Source: Thermoplasmata archaeon (lineage in GTDB: Archaea; Thermoplasmatota; Thermoplasmata; Lutacidiplasmatales; UBA184). Taken from it: a DNA stretch of 33,683 nucleotides. How positions within the stretch are numbered: position 1 is the first letter of the stretch; each line of letters starts with the position of its first letter. Positions 9,920-18,647 of the stretch are shown piece after piece. The position numbers and the translations under genes were made by a program. The notes under the pieces are model-generated. The model made no database searches. It was not told the origin of the DNA and worked only from the letters and a program-made list of their open reading frames with translations. The DNA lies in the NCBI GenBank assembly GCA_030043855.1, contig JASHWW010000071.1:1-33683 (forward strand), in the 5' to 3' direction.

Positions 9920-9942
9920 CTCGCCCCCGTTCGCGGGGCGAG
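9920..9942. other. Hairpin: 8-bp perfect stem with 7-nt loop between DUF1801 gene and tRNA-Gly
   Basis: CTCGCCCC-CGTTCGC-GGGGCGAG. Confidence 0.5.
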
Positions 9943-9950
9943 ACCGGAGG

Positions 9951-10024
9951 TGCGGGCACCGGGATTTGAACCCGAGTTATAGGCTTGGCAAGCCTATGTG
10001 ATAACCAGACTACACTATGCCCGC
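9951..10024 (-). tRNA. tRNA-Gly (anticodon GCC)
   Basis: Reverse complement GCGGGCATAGTGTAGTCTGGTTATCACATAGGCTTGCCAAGCCTATAACTCGGGTTCAAATCCCGGTGCCCGCA; 7-bp acceptor GCGGGCA/TGCCCGC, anticodon arm TAGGC-TTGCCAA-GCCTA, T arm with GGTTCAAATCC; no encoded CCA. Confidence 0.97.
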
Positions 10025-10097
10025 GTTTTGCTGAGGTCCCCGCCGCCGTGCGTGGCCGCCGCGAGGCGGTCCCAACGCAGGCGGCGAAAAGGCCGCC

Positions 10098-12815
10098 CTA
10101 TAAGAAAGCGCCCGCGCCGCGCGCCGGCCGGCGCGGGGCCGAAGAACTCGCCACCGGGCGGAACGCCGCGACCGGAGCGGCCGGCGCCGCCGTCCCGACG
10201 AAGAGCGAGGTCCCGGCGCCGCCCGTGGTTCCCTCCGGCACGGTCACCGTCACACAGGTGCTCCGGGGACTCTGCCCCGTGGCGTTCCAATCGGTGACCT
10301 CGGCGGAGTAGGTGGCCCCGGCCCGGACGTCGGCGACCAGTTTCCAGGGAGCGCGGGTGCGGTGCGCGGCGATCGGTGTCCCGCAGCCGGCGCCGCGATA
10401 CAGATAGAGCGTGTTGTTCCGGATCCCGCCGCCGGGGCTTTCGGTCCACGTCCAATTGATGCCGAGCGCCTCGGCTGTGCCGGTCAGGTTGGTCGGTGCC
10501 GCCGGGAGCGGATGCGGCGTGGCCACCACCAGGCAGCCGGACCGGTTGCTCTGACCGGTCGCGTTCCAGGCGGTGACCGCGAACGCGTACCGCTTGCCGG
10601 GCTTCAGCCCCGTGAGCGTCCAGTTCGTCGCCACCCCGACCGACCGCTCCCGCATCGTCGCGGGGCACGTCGCGCCCGCCACCCAGTAGACGGTGTCCCG
10701 AAGGAGGCCACCACCGCCGGGGTTGACCCATTCCAGGGCCACCGTCGTCGGGGTGACGTTTCTGGCGACGACGTCCGTCGGAGCGCCCGGGACGGTCGCC
10801 GAGGGCGCCGGACCGCCGGTGGTCGCCACCGCGCACGTCGACGCGTTGCTCGGTCCGGAGGAATTCCAGGCGATCACGTCGAAGGCGTACTCCGTCCGAT
10901 CCGCCAGACCCGCGACGGTGTATTCCGTGACGACCCCGACCGAGTCGCGGGCGGTGGGCGGGCCGCACGCCGCGCCGAGAGCGACCTCGACCGTATCGTT
11001 GACGAGTCCGCCGCCCGGTGGGTTCGCCCAGGTCAATGCGACGGAGGAGGGCGTCACGTTAGCGACCGTGAGACCGGTCGGTGCCTGGGGCGCCGGGGGT
11101 GCGGCCAGGGTCTGCGTGGTAACGCAGGCGGAGGCGTTGCTCTGGCCCGTGCCGTTCCACGCCGTCACGGAGAAGGCGTACTCGGTACCGCCGGCCAGTC
11201 CGGCCACCGTGTACTCGGTCGTCACCCCGACGGAGAGGATCGTAGTGGGGGCGCCACAGGCCGAGCCGAGTGCGACGTACACGGTGTCGTTCAGCAGCCC
11301 CCCACCGGCCGGATTCGACCAGTTCAGCTGGACGGAGGTCGTCGTGCGGTTGCTGGCCGTGAGCTCGGTCGGCGGCGGCGGAATCCGTGGCACGGGGGGC
11401 GGCAACGTTCGGTTCAGCGGCCCGAACTCGTTGGTCATGCTCGGGAGCCAGTAGATCAGGAGGGTGCAGACCGTCCCGCACGAATGCCCCGACGCGGTCC
11501 CGTTCTGGAGAATGGCGCCCTCCCAGCCCGCCGAGGGGCCGACGAAGTGCCAGCTGTTGATCCAGGGTCCGCCGCCGAAGCCGAAGTTGTAGGTCGAGAA
11601 GAACGTCGGGAACCAGGTGCTGTTGCTCGCGACGATCTCCGAGCGGTTCAGGGGATCCGCGAACGCGCTCTGGTACGCGGCGGACACGTGCGAGTTGTAC
11701 CCGTTCAGGAAGTAGCCGGAGGTATCCCAGAAGGCGGCGGCGGTCTCATCGGTCGTACCGAAACTGCCCGTGGGCGCGGTCGTCGGAGACCCGTCCTGGC
11801 TCAGGTTCCGGTCGAGCGAGATGTTCAGGACGCGGTTCCCGGCGCCGCTGGCCCCGAGCCCCCAGAGGGTCGTCCGACCGCCCGCCACGCGGAACAGGTA
11901 GGGGATGTTCTCGACATCCGCCCCCACGACCGATCCGCCCCACCGGTCGACGTACGCGATCGTGTCGGCGGCGGTCAGGTTGAACGCCCGAACGAGCAGG
12001 GTGCCGTTCGAGACCTGATCGACGTCCTCCACGACCTGCTCGGCGCTCGGGACGTAGACGGCGCTGTTCCACGCGGGGAGCGCCGGCGCCGTCAGGGAAA
12101 CGAGCTGGTGCGAGAAGATGTTGAAGAAGTCGATCTCGGTCATCGCGGTGTTCGTGTAGTAGACCCAGCCGCTCGCGTTCCAGACTCCCAGGTTCACGTT
12201 CTGCGAGACGGAGGGGGTGCCGAGGATGGTCGTGTTGACCACGTACGACGAGTCGTTCGTCAGGCTGTACCAGGCGACCCAGACGTAGTCGGTCGGAAGC
12301 TCCCCCATCTCGTACAGCACGTCGACGCTCCCGTTCCACGACTGGAACGCCTGGAGCATGGACGGACTGTCGAAGTTGGAGAGGTTCGTCGGCCACGCGC
12401 TCAACGTCTCCGTCGTGCCGCTGGGGATCGACTCCGCGAGCAGCTGGGAGGAGGCGTTGACGTAGTACGCCGTCATGACGCCGCTCGGATTTTGGTCGGT
12501 GATCACGGGCGTGTCGAAGATGTTGTCCGTCGAGCTGAACCAGTGACGGGTTCCCGGGAAGTACGGGAGCGAGTAGTTGCGCCAGTCGATCGTCTGGTTC
12601 CAGGTGGTCCATCCCGCGGGGATCGAGAGCGCGACCGTCGCGCGGGACGGCCCCGGGGTCGCCCCGGTCGGCCCGACGGATCCGAGCGACGGCGGAGCGT
12701 GGCTCGCCGCCGCTCCCGCGGGCACCCCTCCGGCCGGGAGGGACGAGACCGCGAGGAGGGCGACGGCGAGCACTGCCGCGACGGTGACGGCGGGTCTCGT
12801 CCAGCCGACGGGCAC
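10098..12815 (-). CDS. Large secreted protein with a signal-peptide-like N-terminus, a large ectodomain and four C-terminal fibronectin type III domains
   Basis: Likely GTG start at 12815 (VPVGWTRPAVTVAAVLAVALLAVSSLPAGG), preceded by a GAGGGG-like SD; the track ORF extends to 12914. Repeated modules PTxLxxxNxTxxSVxLxWxNPxGGGLxxDTV...C...VGVxTEYTVAGLxxxTEYAFxVxAWNxxGxSNxSxC. Many N-x-S/T sequons. Confidence 0.85.
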   Translation of the reverse strand: MPVGWTRPAVTVAAVLAVALLAVSSLPAGGVPAGAAASHAPPSLGSVGPTGATPGPSRATVALSIPAGWTTWNQTIDWRNYSLPYFPGTRHWFSSTDNIFDTPVITDQNPSGVMTAYYVNASSQLLAESIPSGTTETLSAWPTNLSNFDSPSMLQAFQSWNGSVDVLYEMGELPTDYVWVAWYSLTNDSSYVVNTTILGTPSVSQNVNLGVWNASGWVYYTNTAMTEIDFFNIFSHQLVSLTAPALPAWNSAVYVPSAEQVVEDVDQVSNGTLLVRAFNLTAADTIAYVDRWGGSVVGADVENIPYLFRVAGGRTTLWGLGASGAGNRVLNISLDRNLSQDGSPTTAPTGSFGTTDETAAAFWDTSGYFLNGYNSHVSAAYQSAFADPLNRSEIVASNSTWFPTFFSTYNFGFGGGPWINSWHFVGPSAGWEGAILQNGTASGHSCGTVCTLLIYWLPSMTNEFGPLNRTLPPPVPRIPPPPTELTASNRTTTSVQLNWSNPAGGGLLNDTVYVALGSACGAPTTILSVGVTTEYTVAGLAGGTEYAFSVTAWNGTGQSNASACVTTQTLAAPPAPQAPTGLTVANVTPSSVALTWANPPGGGLVNDTVEVALGAACGPPTARDSVGVVTEYTVAGLADRTEYAFDVIAWNSSGPSNASTCAVATTGGPAPSATVPGAPTDVVARNVTPTTVALEWVNPGGGGLLRDTVYWVAGATCPATMRERSVGVATNWTLTGLKPGKRYAFAVTAWNATGQSNRSGCLVVATPHPLPAAPTNLTGTAEALGINWTWTESPGGGIRNNTLYLYRGAGCGTPIAAHRTRAPWKLVADVRAGATYSAEVTDWNATGQSPRSTCVTVTVPEGTTGGAGTSLFVGTAAPAAPVAAFRPVASSSAPRRPARGAGAFL
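10225..11377 (-). repeat. Four tandem FN3 modules, about 95 aa (about 285 nt) each, approximate bounds
   Basis: Repeats of AWNG/S/ATGQSNxSxC and (Y/W)T(V/L)xGL; the first three are closely similar, the fourth more diverged. Confidence 0.85.
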
Positions 12816-13016
12816 CTCTTCCCCTCGACGGTCCACGGAGCGACCGGGCGGGCCGGAATCGCGGGGCCGCGATAAAGGGTCGTTCGGCGCAGAATCCCCC
12901 CGGAACCGTCGCACCCCTCCCGACGGGCGCCTTCCGGGAGCGAATCGGAGGATCGGCCGGGGCCCGTGGCATTATTACGGGCGCTCGGACGTACTCCCGT
13001 CGGGGGAGTCGGCCGG

Positions 13017-13787
13017 ATGCCCGAGGTGTGGGCGGAGGGGGACACGCTCGTCCTGAAGCGGCAAGGAGTCCCGCCGATCCTGGTCCGCCTCTCGAAGGGC
13101 CCCCAGCGGATCGAGGAGTACGGGGTCCTGGACCTCACCGACCAGATCGGGCGGCCGCCGGGCGGGACCGTCACCTGGCTCGACATCGCCTATCGCGCCG
13201 TACGACCGTCGTTGTCCGACCTCTTCGGCAGCATGCACCGCGGCGCCCAGATCGTCACGCCGAAGGACGCCGCGCACCTCGTGTACCTGGCGGGGGTCGC
13301 CCCCGGGGGCCGCGTCGCCGAGGCCGGGTCGGGGAGCGGGGCGCTGACGATCGCACTGGCCGTGGCCGTCGGCGGAGCCGGGCACGTCACGACCTACGAT
13401 CGGCGGAGCGACTTCCTGGAGACCGCGCGCGTCAACGTGCGACGGGCCGGGCTCGAGGGGCGCGTCACCTTCGTCGAACGGGACGTCGGGAAGGACGGGA
13501 TCGATGCGACCGAGCTGACGAGCGTCCTGCTCGACCTCCCGGAACCGTGGGAGGTCCTCCCGTCGGCCCGCGCGGCGCTGGTGCCGGGCGGCTACGTCGC
13601 GACGTACACGCCCACGTACAACCAACTCGAGAAGGCCGTTCGGGGACTCCGCACCCTCGGATTCGATGAGGTGCGGGCGGTCGAACTGCTCGAGCGGTCG
13701 CTGCATGTCGGCGACGGCGGTACCCGACCGGACTTCGAGATGCTCGGGCACACGGGCTTCCTCGCGGCCGGCCGGAAGGTCGACTGA
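13017..13787 (+). CDS. trmI: tRNA (adenine-N1)-methyltransferase, TrmI family
   Basis: RRGAQIVTPKDAAHLVYLAGVAPGGRVAEAGSGSGALTIALA-type sequence (RGAQIVTPKDA..., AGSGSGALT), VTFVERDV, SVLLDLPEPWEVLPSARAALVPGGYVATYTPTYNQLEKAV. Confidence 0.93.
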   Translation: MPEVWAEGDTLVLKRQGVPPILVRLSKGPQRIEEYGVLDLTDQIGRPPGGTVTWLDIAYRAVRPSLSDLFGSMHRGAQIVTPKDAAHLVYLAGVAPGGRVAEAGSGSGALTIALAVAVGGAGHVTTYDRRSDFLETARVNVRRAGLEGRVTFVERDVGKDGIDATELTSVLLDLPEPWEVLPSARAALVPGGYVATYTPTYNQLEKAVRGLRTLGFDEVRAVELLERSLHVGDGGTRPDFEMLGHTGFLAAGRKVD

Positions 13788-13789
13788 GG

Positions 13790-14578
13790 ATGGTCGTCCC
13801 GTCGCTGTCGCTCGGCGCCCTCGTCGGCGTCGCGCTCTCCGGCGGGTTCGTCTACTGGGAGATCGGGAAGTACGCGACCCCCCAGGTCCCGGCCACCCTG
13901 TTCGACGAGCGCCGCGAGATCTTCGCGTACACGGCGGGACTGTTCGTCGGCGTCCCGCTCGCGGTAGCGCTCATCCTGTTCCTCGACTCGATGGCCAACG
14001 GGGCGCTCCCCGGGGCCGCCATCTTCCTGGTCGCCCTCCTGGCCGGCACCGAGGTCGCGCAGTGGGGCCTCCTCCGCGCCCGGTACTGGGGACGGAGCGA
14101 GAGCTCCCCGTTCTACGCGCTCGGCTACCGGGCCTCCATCGGGGGCATCCTGGCCCTCGCCGTCGTCGCCCAGTACCTCAGCGCCCCCGGTCCGACCGCA
14201 CCGGGGATCGCCCTCGTGCTCGTGCAATCCGCGGCGATCCTGGTCCTCGAGGTCGCCGGAGCCCTGATTTCGTTGCCGCCCCGCCCCCGGGCGGGCCGCC
14301 CGGGCGGCGGTCCGCTCTCGGGGGTGCTGATCGGGGGGTTCGGATTCTTCCTGATTGGGCTCGGACCGCTCGGCGGCGAGGCGGCCGCCTTCGCGGGGGC
14401 GCTGGTGGCGCTGGCCGGAGGCTGGCTCATCTACCAGCGGTTGCGGCCGATGCTCGCCACCATTCCGCCCCCCGGGGCTCCGCCTCCCGCCCCGCCCGCG
14501 GAGCGGGCCCGGGCCTATCGGCGCACCGCGGACGGGACGGAAGCCCCCGAGAGCGACGGCTCGGCGGCCCTTCGGTAG
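13790..14578 (+). CDS. Polytopic membrane protein of unknown function
   Basis: 262-aa ORF starting 3 bp after the trmI stop, with multiple hydrophobic segments; no family recognised. Confidence 0.75.
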   Translation: MVVPSLSLGALVGVALSGGFVYWEIGKYATPQVPATLFDERREIFAYTAGLFVGVPLAVALILFLDSMANGALPGAAIFLVALLAGTEVAQWGLLRARYWGRSESSPFYALGYRASIGGILALAVVAQYLSAPGPTAPGIALVLVQSAAILVLEVAGALISLPPRPRAGRPGGGPLSGVLIGGFGFFLIGLGPLGGEAAAFAGALVALAGGWLIYQRLRPMLATIPPPGAPPPAPPAERARAYRRTADGTEAPESDGSAALR

Positions 14579-14610
14579 GTTGATAAGCCAACCGACCTCC
14601 CGCCGACCGA

Positions 14611-15036
14611 ATGCCCCCGAATCCTCCGGCCCGGACGTTCTCCCAGCGCCTCCGGCACGGGTTCCGGGTGCACCGGGAGATCGTCTCGATCGTCATCTTC
14701 GCGATCGGGGTGTTCCTCAGCATCTTGGCTCTCGGGTGGGTCACGCCGCTCCAGACCGTCCCGCCGTTCCCCGCGATCAACGCGGTCACCGACACGCCGA
14801 ACGCGAACTACAATCTGGTCTTCATCGTCGTCGGCCCGATCGTCGCGATCGTCGGCGCGTACCTCGTCGGGGCGTACTACGTCGCCCGGCGGAAGTTCGA
14901 GCACCTGATGCTCACCAAGAGCAAGGCGGAGTTCCTGCGGAACATCCCCGAGCTCGAGGACCTGCTCTGGGACCTGACGCCCAACGACGAGATCCGGTAC
15001 GACGAGAAGCGGTCGGAGCTCCGCGTCCGCCGGTAG
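14611..15036 (+). CDS. Small membrane protein (two TM segments plus acidic C-terminal region), unknown function
   Basis: 141-aa ORF; two hydrophobic segments (IVSIVIFAIGVFLSILALGW; LVFIVVGPIVAIVGAYLVGAYYVA), then KSKAEFLRNIPELEDLLWDLTPNDEIRYDEKRSELRVRR. Confidence 0.75.
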   Translation: MPPNPPARTFSQRLRHGFRVHREIVSIVIFAIGVFLSILALGWVTPLQTVPPFPAINAVTDTPNANYNLVFIVVGPIVAIVGAYLVGAYYVARRKFEHLMLTKSKAEFLRNIPELEDLLWDLTPNDEIRYDEKRSELRVRR

Positions 15037-15082
15037 GCGCGCCGCGCGGCCGCGTTAAGTACCGTCCGCCGGTCGGCGCGGC

Positions 15083-15979
15083 GTGGCGACCGCCGGGGTC
15101 GACGGCCGGATCGAGGGGTTCCGGCTCCGCCGCCTGGAGAAGCCCGAGGAGTTCCGACAGGTCGAGGAGCTCCTCCAGGCAGCGTTCGGCACGGCCGCCC
15201 CCGGGGGGATGCCGACCTCCCTCCAGCGTGCGCTGCAGGACAACGGGGGCCTCGTCCTCGGCGCGTTCGCCGACATCTACCTCGCCGGGGCGGCCGTCTC
15301 GTTCCTCGGGTGGGACGGGACGACGCTCTACCACTACTCCCACCTCCTGATGGTCCGTCCGGAGTACCAGAACCACCACCTGGGGTTCCGGATGAAACTG
15401 TTCCAGCGCGAGGAGGTCACGAAACTCGGGCTCGCCGAGATCCGGTGGACGTTCGACCCGCTCCTGAGCCGCAACGCCTACCTGAACGTCCGCCGGCTCG
15501 GCAGCGTCCCCCGGAAGTATCTCCCCCACTACTACGGTCAGATGTCCGACGCGGCGAACCAGGGGCTCGAGACCGACCGCCTCCTGACCGCGTGGTCGAT
15601 CGCGTCCCCCGCCGTCGAGGCGCGCCTGACCTCCCCGGCCCCGTCCGCCGCCGACGACCGGGCACGATTCGAGCGGTCGTTCCGCATCGTGACGACCGAC
15701 CAGGGGGAGAGCGGCCTGCGAATCCCCACGGCGGTCGAAGAGCCGACCGGACCGAGCGCCCACCTCGAGATCCCGTTCGACTTCGCCGCCGTCCGGGAAC
15801 ACGAGCCGAAGTCCGTCCGGACCTGGCGACACGCGGTCCGCGACGCGTTCCGGGCCGCCTTCGACGCGGGCTACCGGGTCGACGACTTCGCCGTCGTCTC
15901 GACCGCCGCCCACGAGCGACGGAGTGTCTACTTCCTCGCGCCCGCCCCGCCGCCCGCCGGCGGGAGCCCGCCACCCTAG
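15083..15979 (+). CDS. Predicted GNAT-superfamily acyltransferase (COG3375-like)
   Basis: GTG start; FRLRRLEKPEEFRQVEELLQAAFG...LVLGAFADIYLAGAAVSFLGWDGTTLYHYSHLLMVRPEYQNHHLGFRMKLFQREEVTKLGLAEIRWTFDPLLSRNAYLNVRRLGSVPRKYLPHYYGQM. Confidence 0.8.
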   Translation: MATAGVDGRIEGFRLRRLEKPEEFRQVEELLQAAFGTAAPGGMPTSLQRALQDNGGLVLGAFADIYLAGAAVSFLGWDGTTLYHYSHLLMVRPEYQNHHLGFRMKLFQREEVTKLGLAEIRWTFDPLLSRNAYLNVRRLGSVPRKYLPHYYGQMSDAANQGLETDRLLTAWSIASPAVEARLTSPAPSAADDRARFERSFRIVTTDQGESGLRIPTAVEEPTGPSAHLEIPFDFAAVREHEPKSVRTWRHAVRDAFRAAFDAGYRVDDFAVVSTAAHERRSVYFLAPAPPPAGGSPPP

Positions 15980-15987
15980 GGGAAGGG

Positions 15988-15992
15988 TATAT
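15988..15992 (+). promoter_or_regulatory. TATA-like element (GGGTATATCG) upstream of the DUF4129 gene
   Basis: TATAT 40 nt upstream of GTG 16028, in the intergenic gap after the GNAT gene. Confidence 0.5.
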
Positions 15993-16027
15993 CGCCCGTT
16001 CCCGGCCTCCGTCGGTCGGGTGGGGCC

Positions 16028-16930
16028 GTGCACGGCTCGGGACGCAACACCGTCCTCCTCGTGGCGCTGCTCGTCGTGGCGGTCGGGGCGGGCCTCGCCG
16101 CGACGATCCTGGCGACCGCTCCGTCGCACGCGCCGAACGCGGGTCCTTCGACCGAGCTGATCCTGCCGTTCTGGGTCGTCGTCCTTCCGATCCTCGGACT
16201 GTTCGTCGCCGGGATGGCCCTGATGATCGGGCAGCGGGCGCGGGGGACCGCCGCCTCGGTGCCGAATCCGATCGTGGTGGCGATCCTCGTCGGGATGCTC
16301 CTGTTGGCCGGGTTCGTCGTGGTCTCCCATTTCCTGGGCGGCGGAGGGATCCTGAGCGGGGGCGGGACCAGCACCCAGGCGAACTCGACCGTCAACTCCA
16401 CCCCGCCGGCCAACGGAACCCCCCTGCCCAACGGACCGGGTGGGGCGCTCGACCGGTGGTCGATCCCGCCGTGGGTCGGCGATCTTCTCCTGTTCGTGCT
16501 GGTCGGGGGGTTCCTGGCCGTCCTGTCGGGCGGTCTGCTCGCGAGCCGGCTGGCTTCCCCGGGCCGGCTCTCGCTCCGGCGACGGCGGTCGGGAGGCGCG
16601 ACCGCGGCCGCGGCCTCGGCATTGGCCGAGGCGCAGGTCGCCCTCGACGAGGGGGCCGACCCGCGGGCGACGATCCTGGTCCTGTACGGACAGCTGCTTT
16701 CCCGCCTCACCGCGATGATCGGGGACGTGGACGTGGTGACGCCGGAGGAGATCCGCAGTCAGCACCTGGTGCGCCTCGGAGTCGGGCCCCGCGACGCGAA
16801 CGAGCTGACCCGCCTGTTCGAGGAGGCCCGGTACTCGACCCACCCGATGGGCGCCGAGGCGGCCGACCGGGCGCAGCGAGCGATCGGCGGGGCCCTCGCC
16901 GACCTTCAGCGCCGGGCCCCGGCGGCATGA
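16028..16930 (+). CDS. DUF4129-domain membrane protein
   Basis: N-terminal TM segments; C-terminal ATILVLYGQLLSRLTAMIGDVDVVTPEEIRSQHLVRLGVGPRDANELTRLFEEARYSTHPMGAEAADRAQRAI, typical of DUF4129. Confidence 0.82.
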   Translation: MHGSGRNTVLLVALLVVAVGAGLAATILATAPSHAPNAGPSTELILPFWVVVLPILGLFVAGMALMIGQRARGTAASVPNPIVVAILVGMLLLAGFVVVSHFLGGGGILSGGGTSTQANSTVNSTPPANGTPLPNGPGGALDRWSIPPWVGDLLLFVLVGGFLAVLSGGLLASRLASPGRLSLRRRRSGGATAAAASALAEAQVALDEGADPRATILVLYGQLLSRLTAMIGDVDVVTPEEIRSQHLVRLGVGPRDANELTRLFEEARYSTHPMGAEAADRAQRAIGGALADLQRRAPAA

Positions 16931-17355
16931 GCCTCTCCCGGTCGTTCGTCGCGTTGCTGCTCGTCGCCCTGGGGGCGGCCGCCGTAGCGATCTGGGCGGG
17001 CACGAATCTGACGATCGCCCTCCCGGCGGCCCTCCTGGCCCTGCTCGTCGCGGCGGCGATGGTCTACGACGGGTGGAGCCAAGGCGCGACGGCCGAGCGT
17101 GCCGTCTCGGGGCTCCCGACCGCAGTCTCCGGCGCCACGACGGACACGAAGTCCGCGTCGCTGCCCCCCCTCGACGGCAGTCGGTTCGACCGGGAGGAGG
17201 TCGTCCTGCTGCTCGACCAGGTCGAGCGGACGATCCGGGACCCGTCCCTTCCGAGCCATCGGTTGGAGGATCTCGACCGCCTCGCCACGCTGCCCCCGGA
17301 GCAGTTCCGCGACTACGTTCGCCGACGCGTCGAGGCGCTCGAGGCGGGGACGTGA
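16927..17355 (+). CDS. Small membrane protein, unknown function
   Basis: ATG at 16927 overlaps the DUF4129 stop (ATGA); MSLSRSFVALLLVALGAAAVAIWAGTNLTIALPAALLALLVAAAMVYDGW... then a soluble tail with LDQVERTIRDPSLPSHRLEDLDRLATLPPEQFRDYVRRRVEALEAGT. Confidence 0.8.
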   Translation: MSLSRSFVALLLVALGAAAVAIWAGTNLTIALPAALLALLVAAAMVYDGWSQGATAERAVSGLPTAVSGATTDTKSASLPPLDGSRFDREEVVLLLDQVERTIRDPSLPSHRLEDLDRLATLPPEQFRDYVRRRVEALEAGT

Positions 17356-18647
17356 ACGCACCGGAGGTCCCGCCGAACCTCGTGTGGCGGCGTCGGACGT
17401 TGCTCCTCGTCGTCGTCGCGCTCGGGTTGTTCGTCGCGGGGGTCGTGCGTCGCACGCCCGTTCCGGTCTTTCTCGCCATCCCGTTGTTGGTGGCGCCCCT
17501 GGCCGCGGCGATCGCCGGCCCCCGTCGAACGATCCGGTCCGCGATCCGGTGGGAGGCGACCGGCTCGGGCCCGGACGTCCAGGTCGACCTCACCCTGACG
17601 TCGGATCCCCCGGCGCTGGCTCCGGACCTGGAGATCGTCGTCGCGCAGCCGCCCGGCCTCAAGCTCTCCGGCCCGTTCGAGACCCGGCGCGAGGCCGACG
17701 CGATCCGGGGCAACCTCCGCCTGACCGCCCCGGAGCCGACGATCGCGACGCTCGTTCCCCCGTCGGTGACCTGGCGGGACCCGCTCGGGGTCGTGGAACG
17801 TCCGGTCCGGGTCGACGGACGCCCGCTCCTTGTGGAGCGGTATCCGCCCGAGCTGCTCGAGATGGGAGCGGTCCGGCTCGAGCATACGCTCGCGGTCCCG
17901 GGCGAGACCCCGTCCCGGTTCATCGGGTCGAGCGGGGAGTTCTACGGCCTCCGGGAGGCCGCACCGGGGGATCCGTTGCGGCGCGTCAACTGGCGCGCCA
18001 GCGCGCGCGCCGGTCGCCTGCTCACCAACGAGTACCTCCTCGACCGGACCGGCGACGTCATCCTGCTCCTCGACGCCCGCCCGACCGGGCTCGGCGCGGC
18101 GTTGGACGGCCGCCTGCTCGGGCTGAGCCGAGCGGCGGCCCTCGGGATCACCGAGGCGTTCCTGCGGGAGAAGTCGCGGGTCGGCTTCGCGGCGTTCGGG
18201 GAGTTCCTCGAGGCCATCCCGCTGGGCGGGGGCCGGACCCATCGGGTCCGTCTCCGGGCCGCGATCCAGTCCACGGTCCGCTCGGCGACCGGCGGCCCCG
18301 CGGAACGGTGCGCCATCTCCATGCGGCGCTTCTTCCCGCTCGGCGTCACGACCATCGCGTTCACCTCGCTCGCCGAGGAGGAGTCGTTCGACCTCGTCCA
18401 TCACCTGCGACGGCGCGGGTACCCGGTCGCCGTGGTCAGCCCGTCCGCGCTTCCCGTGCTCTCCGGGGCACGGACGATGGCGTCCTCGGACGAACAGCTC
18501 CAGCGGCGGATCGCCCGTCTCGCCCGCCGGGCGCAGGTCGCCCGCGCGTGGCGGGACGGGCCGGTGCTGGACTGGGACGAGTACTGGTCGCTCGGCGGTC
18601 TCGGCGACGTTCTCCGGTGGACCGGCCAGCGGAGGCCGAATCGATGA
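17352..18647 (+). CDS. DUF58-domain protein
   Basis: GTG at 17352 overlaps the previous stop (GTGA); two N-terminal TM segments; FYGLREAAPGDPLRRVNWRASARAGRLLTNEYLLDRTGDVILLLDARPTG is the DUF58 core. Confidence 0.9.
   Translation: MNAPEVPPNLVWRRRTLLLVVVALGLFVAGVVRRTPVPVFLAIPLLVAPLAAAIAGPRRTIRSAIRWEATGSGPDVQVDLTLTSDPPALAPDLEIVVAQPPGLKLSGPFETRREADAIRGNLRLTAPEPTIATLVPPSVTWRDPLGVVERPVRVDGRPLLVERYPPELLEMGAVRLEHTLAVPGETPSRFIGSSGEFYGLREAAPGDPLRRVNWRASARAGRLLTNEYLLDRTGDVILLLDARPTGLGAALDGRLLGLSRAAALGITEAFLREKSRVGFAAFGEFLEAIPLGGGRTHRVRLRAAIQSTVRSATGGPAERCAISMRRFFPLGVTTIAFTSLAEEESFDLVHHLRRRGYPVAVVSPSALPVLSGARTMASSDEQLQRRIARLARRAQVARAWRDGPVLDWDEYWSLGGLGDVLRWTGQRRPNR

Noticed and set aside
10225-11377. 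CRISPR-like or simple DNA repeat
   Set aside because: The repeat is about 285 nt, imperfect and in coding phase; it is FN3 domain duplication.
10362-12875. 837-aa plus-strand ORF
   Set aside because: Antisense to the FN3 protein. Its apparent periodicity is inherited from the FN3 repeats on the other strand.
14912-17923. 1003-aa minus-strand ORF
   Set aside because: Opposite the GNAT, DUF4129, small membrane and DUF58 genes; Arg/Gly/Pro-rich with no domain pattern.
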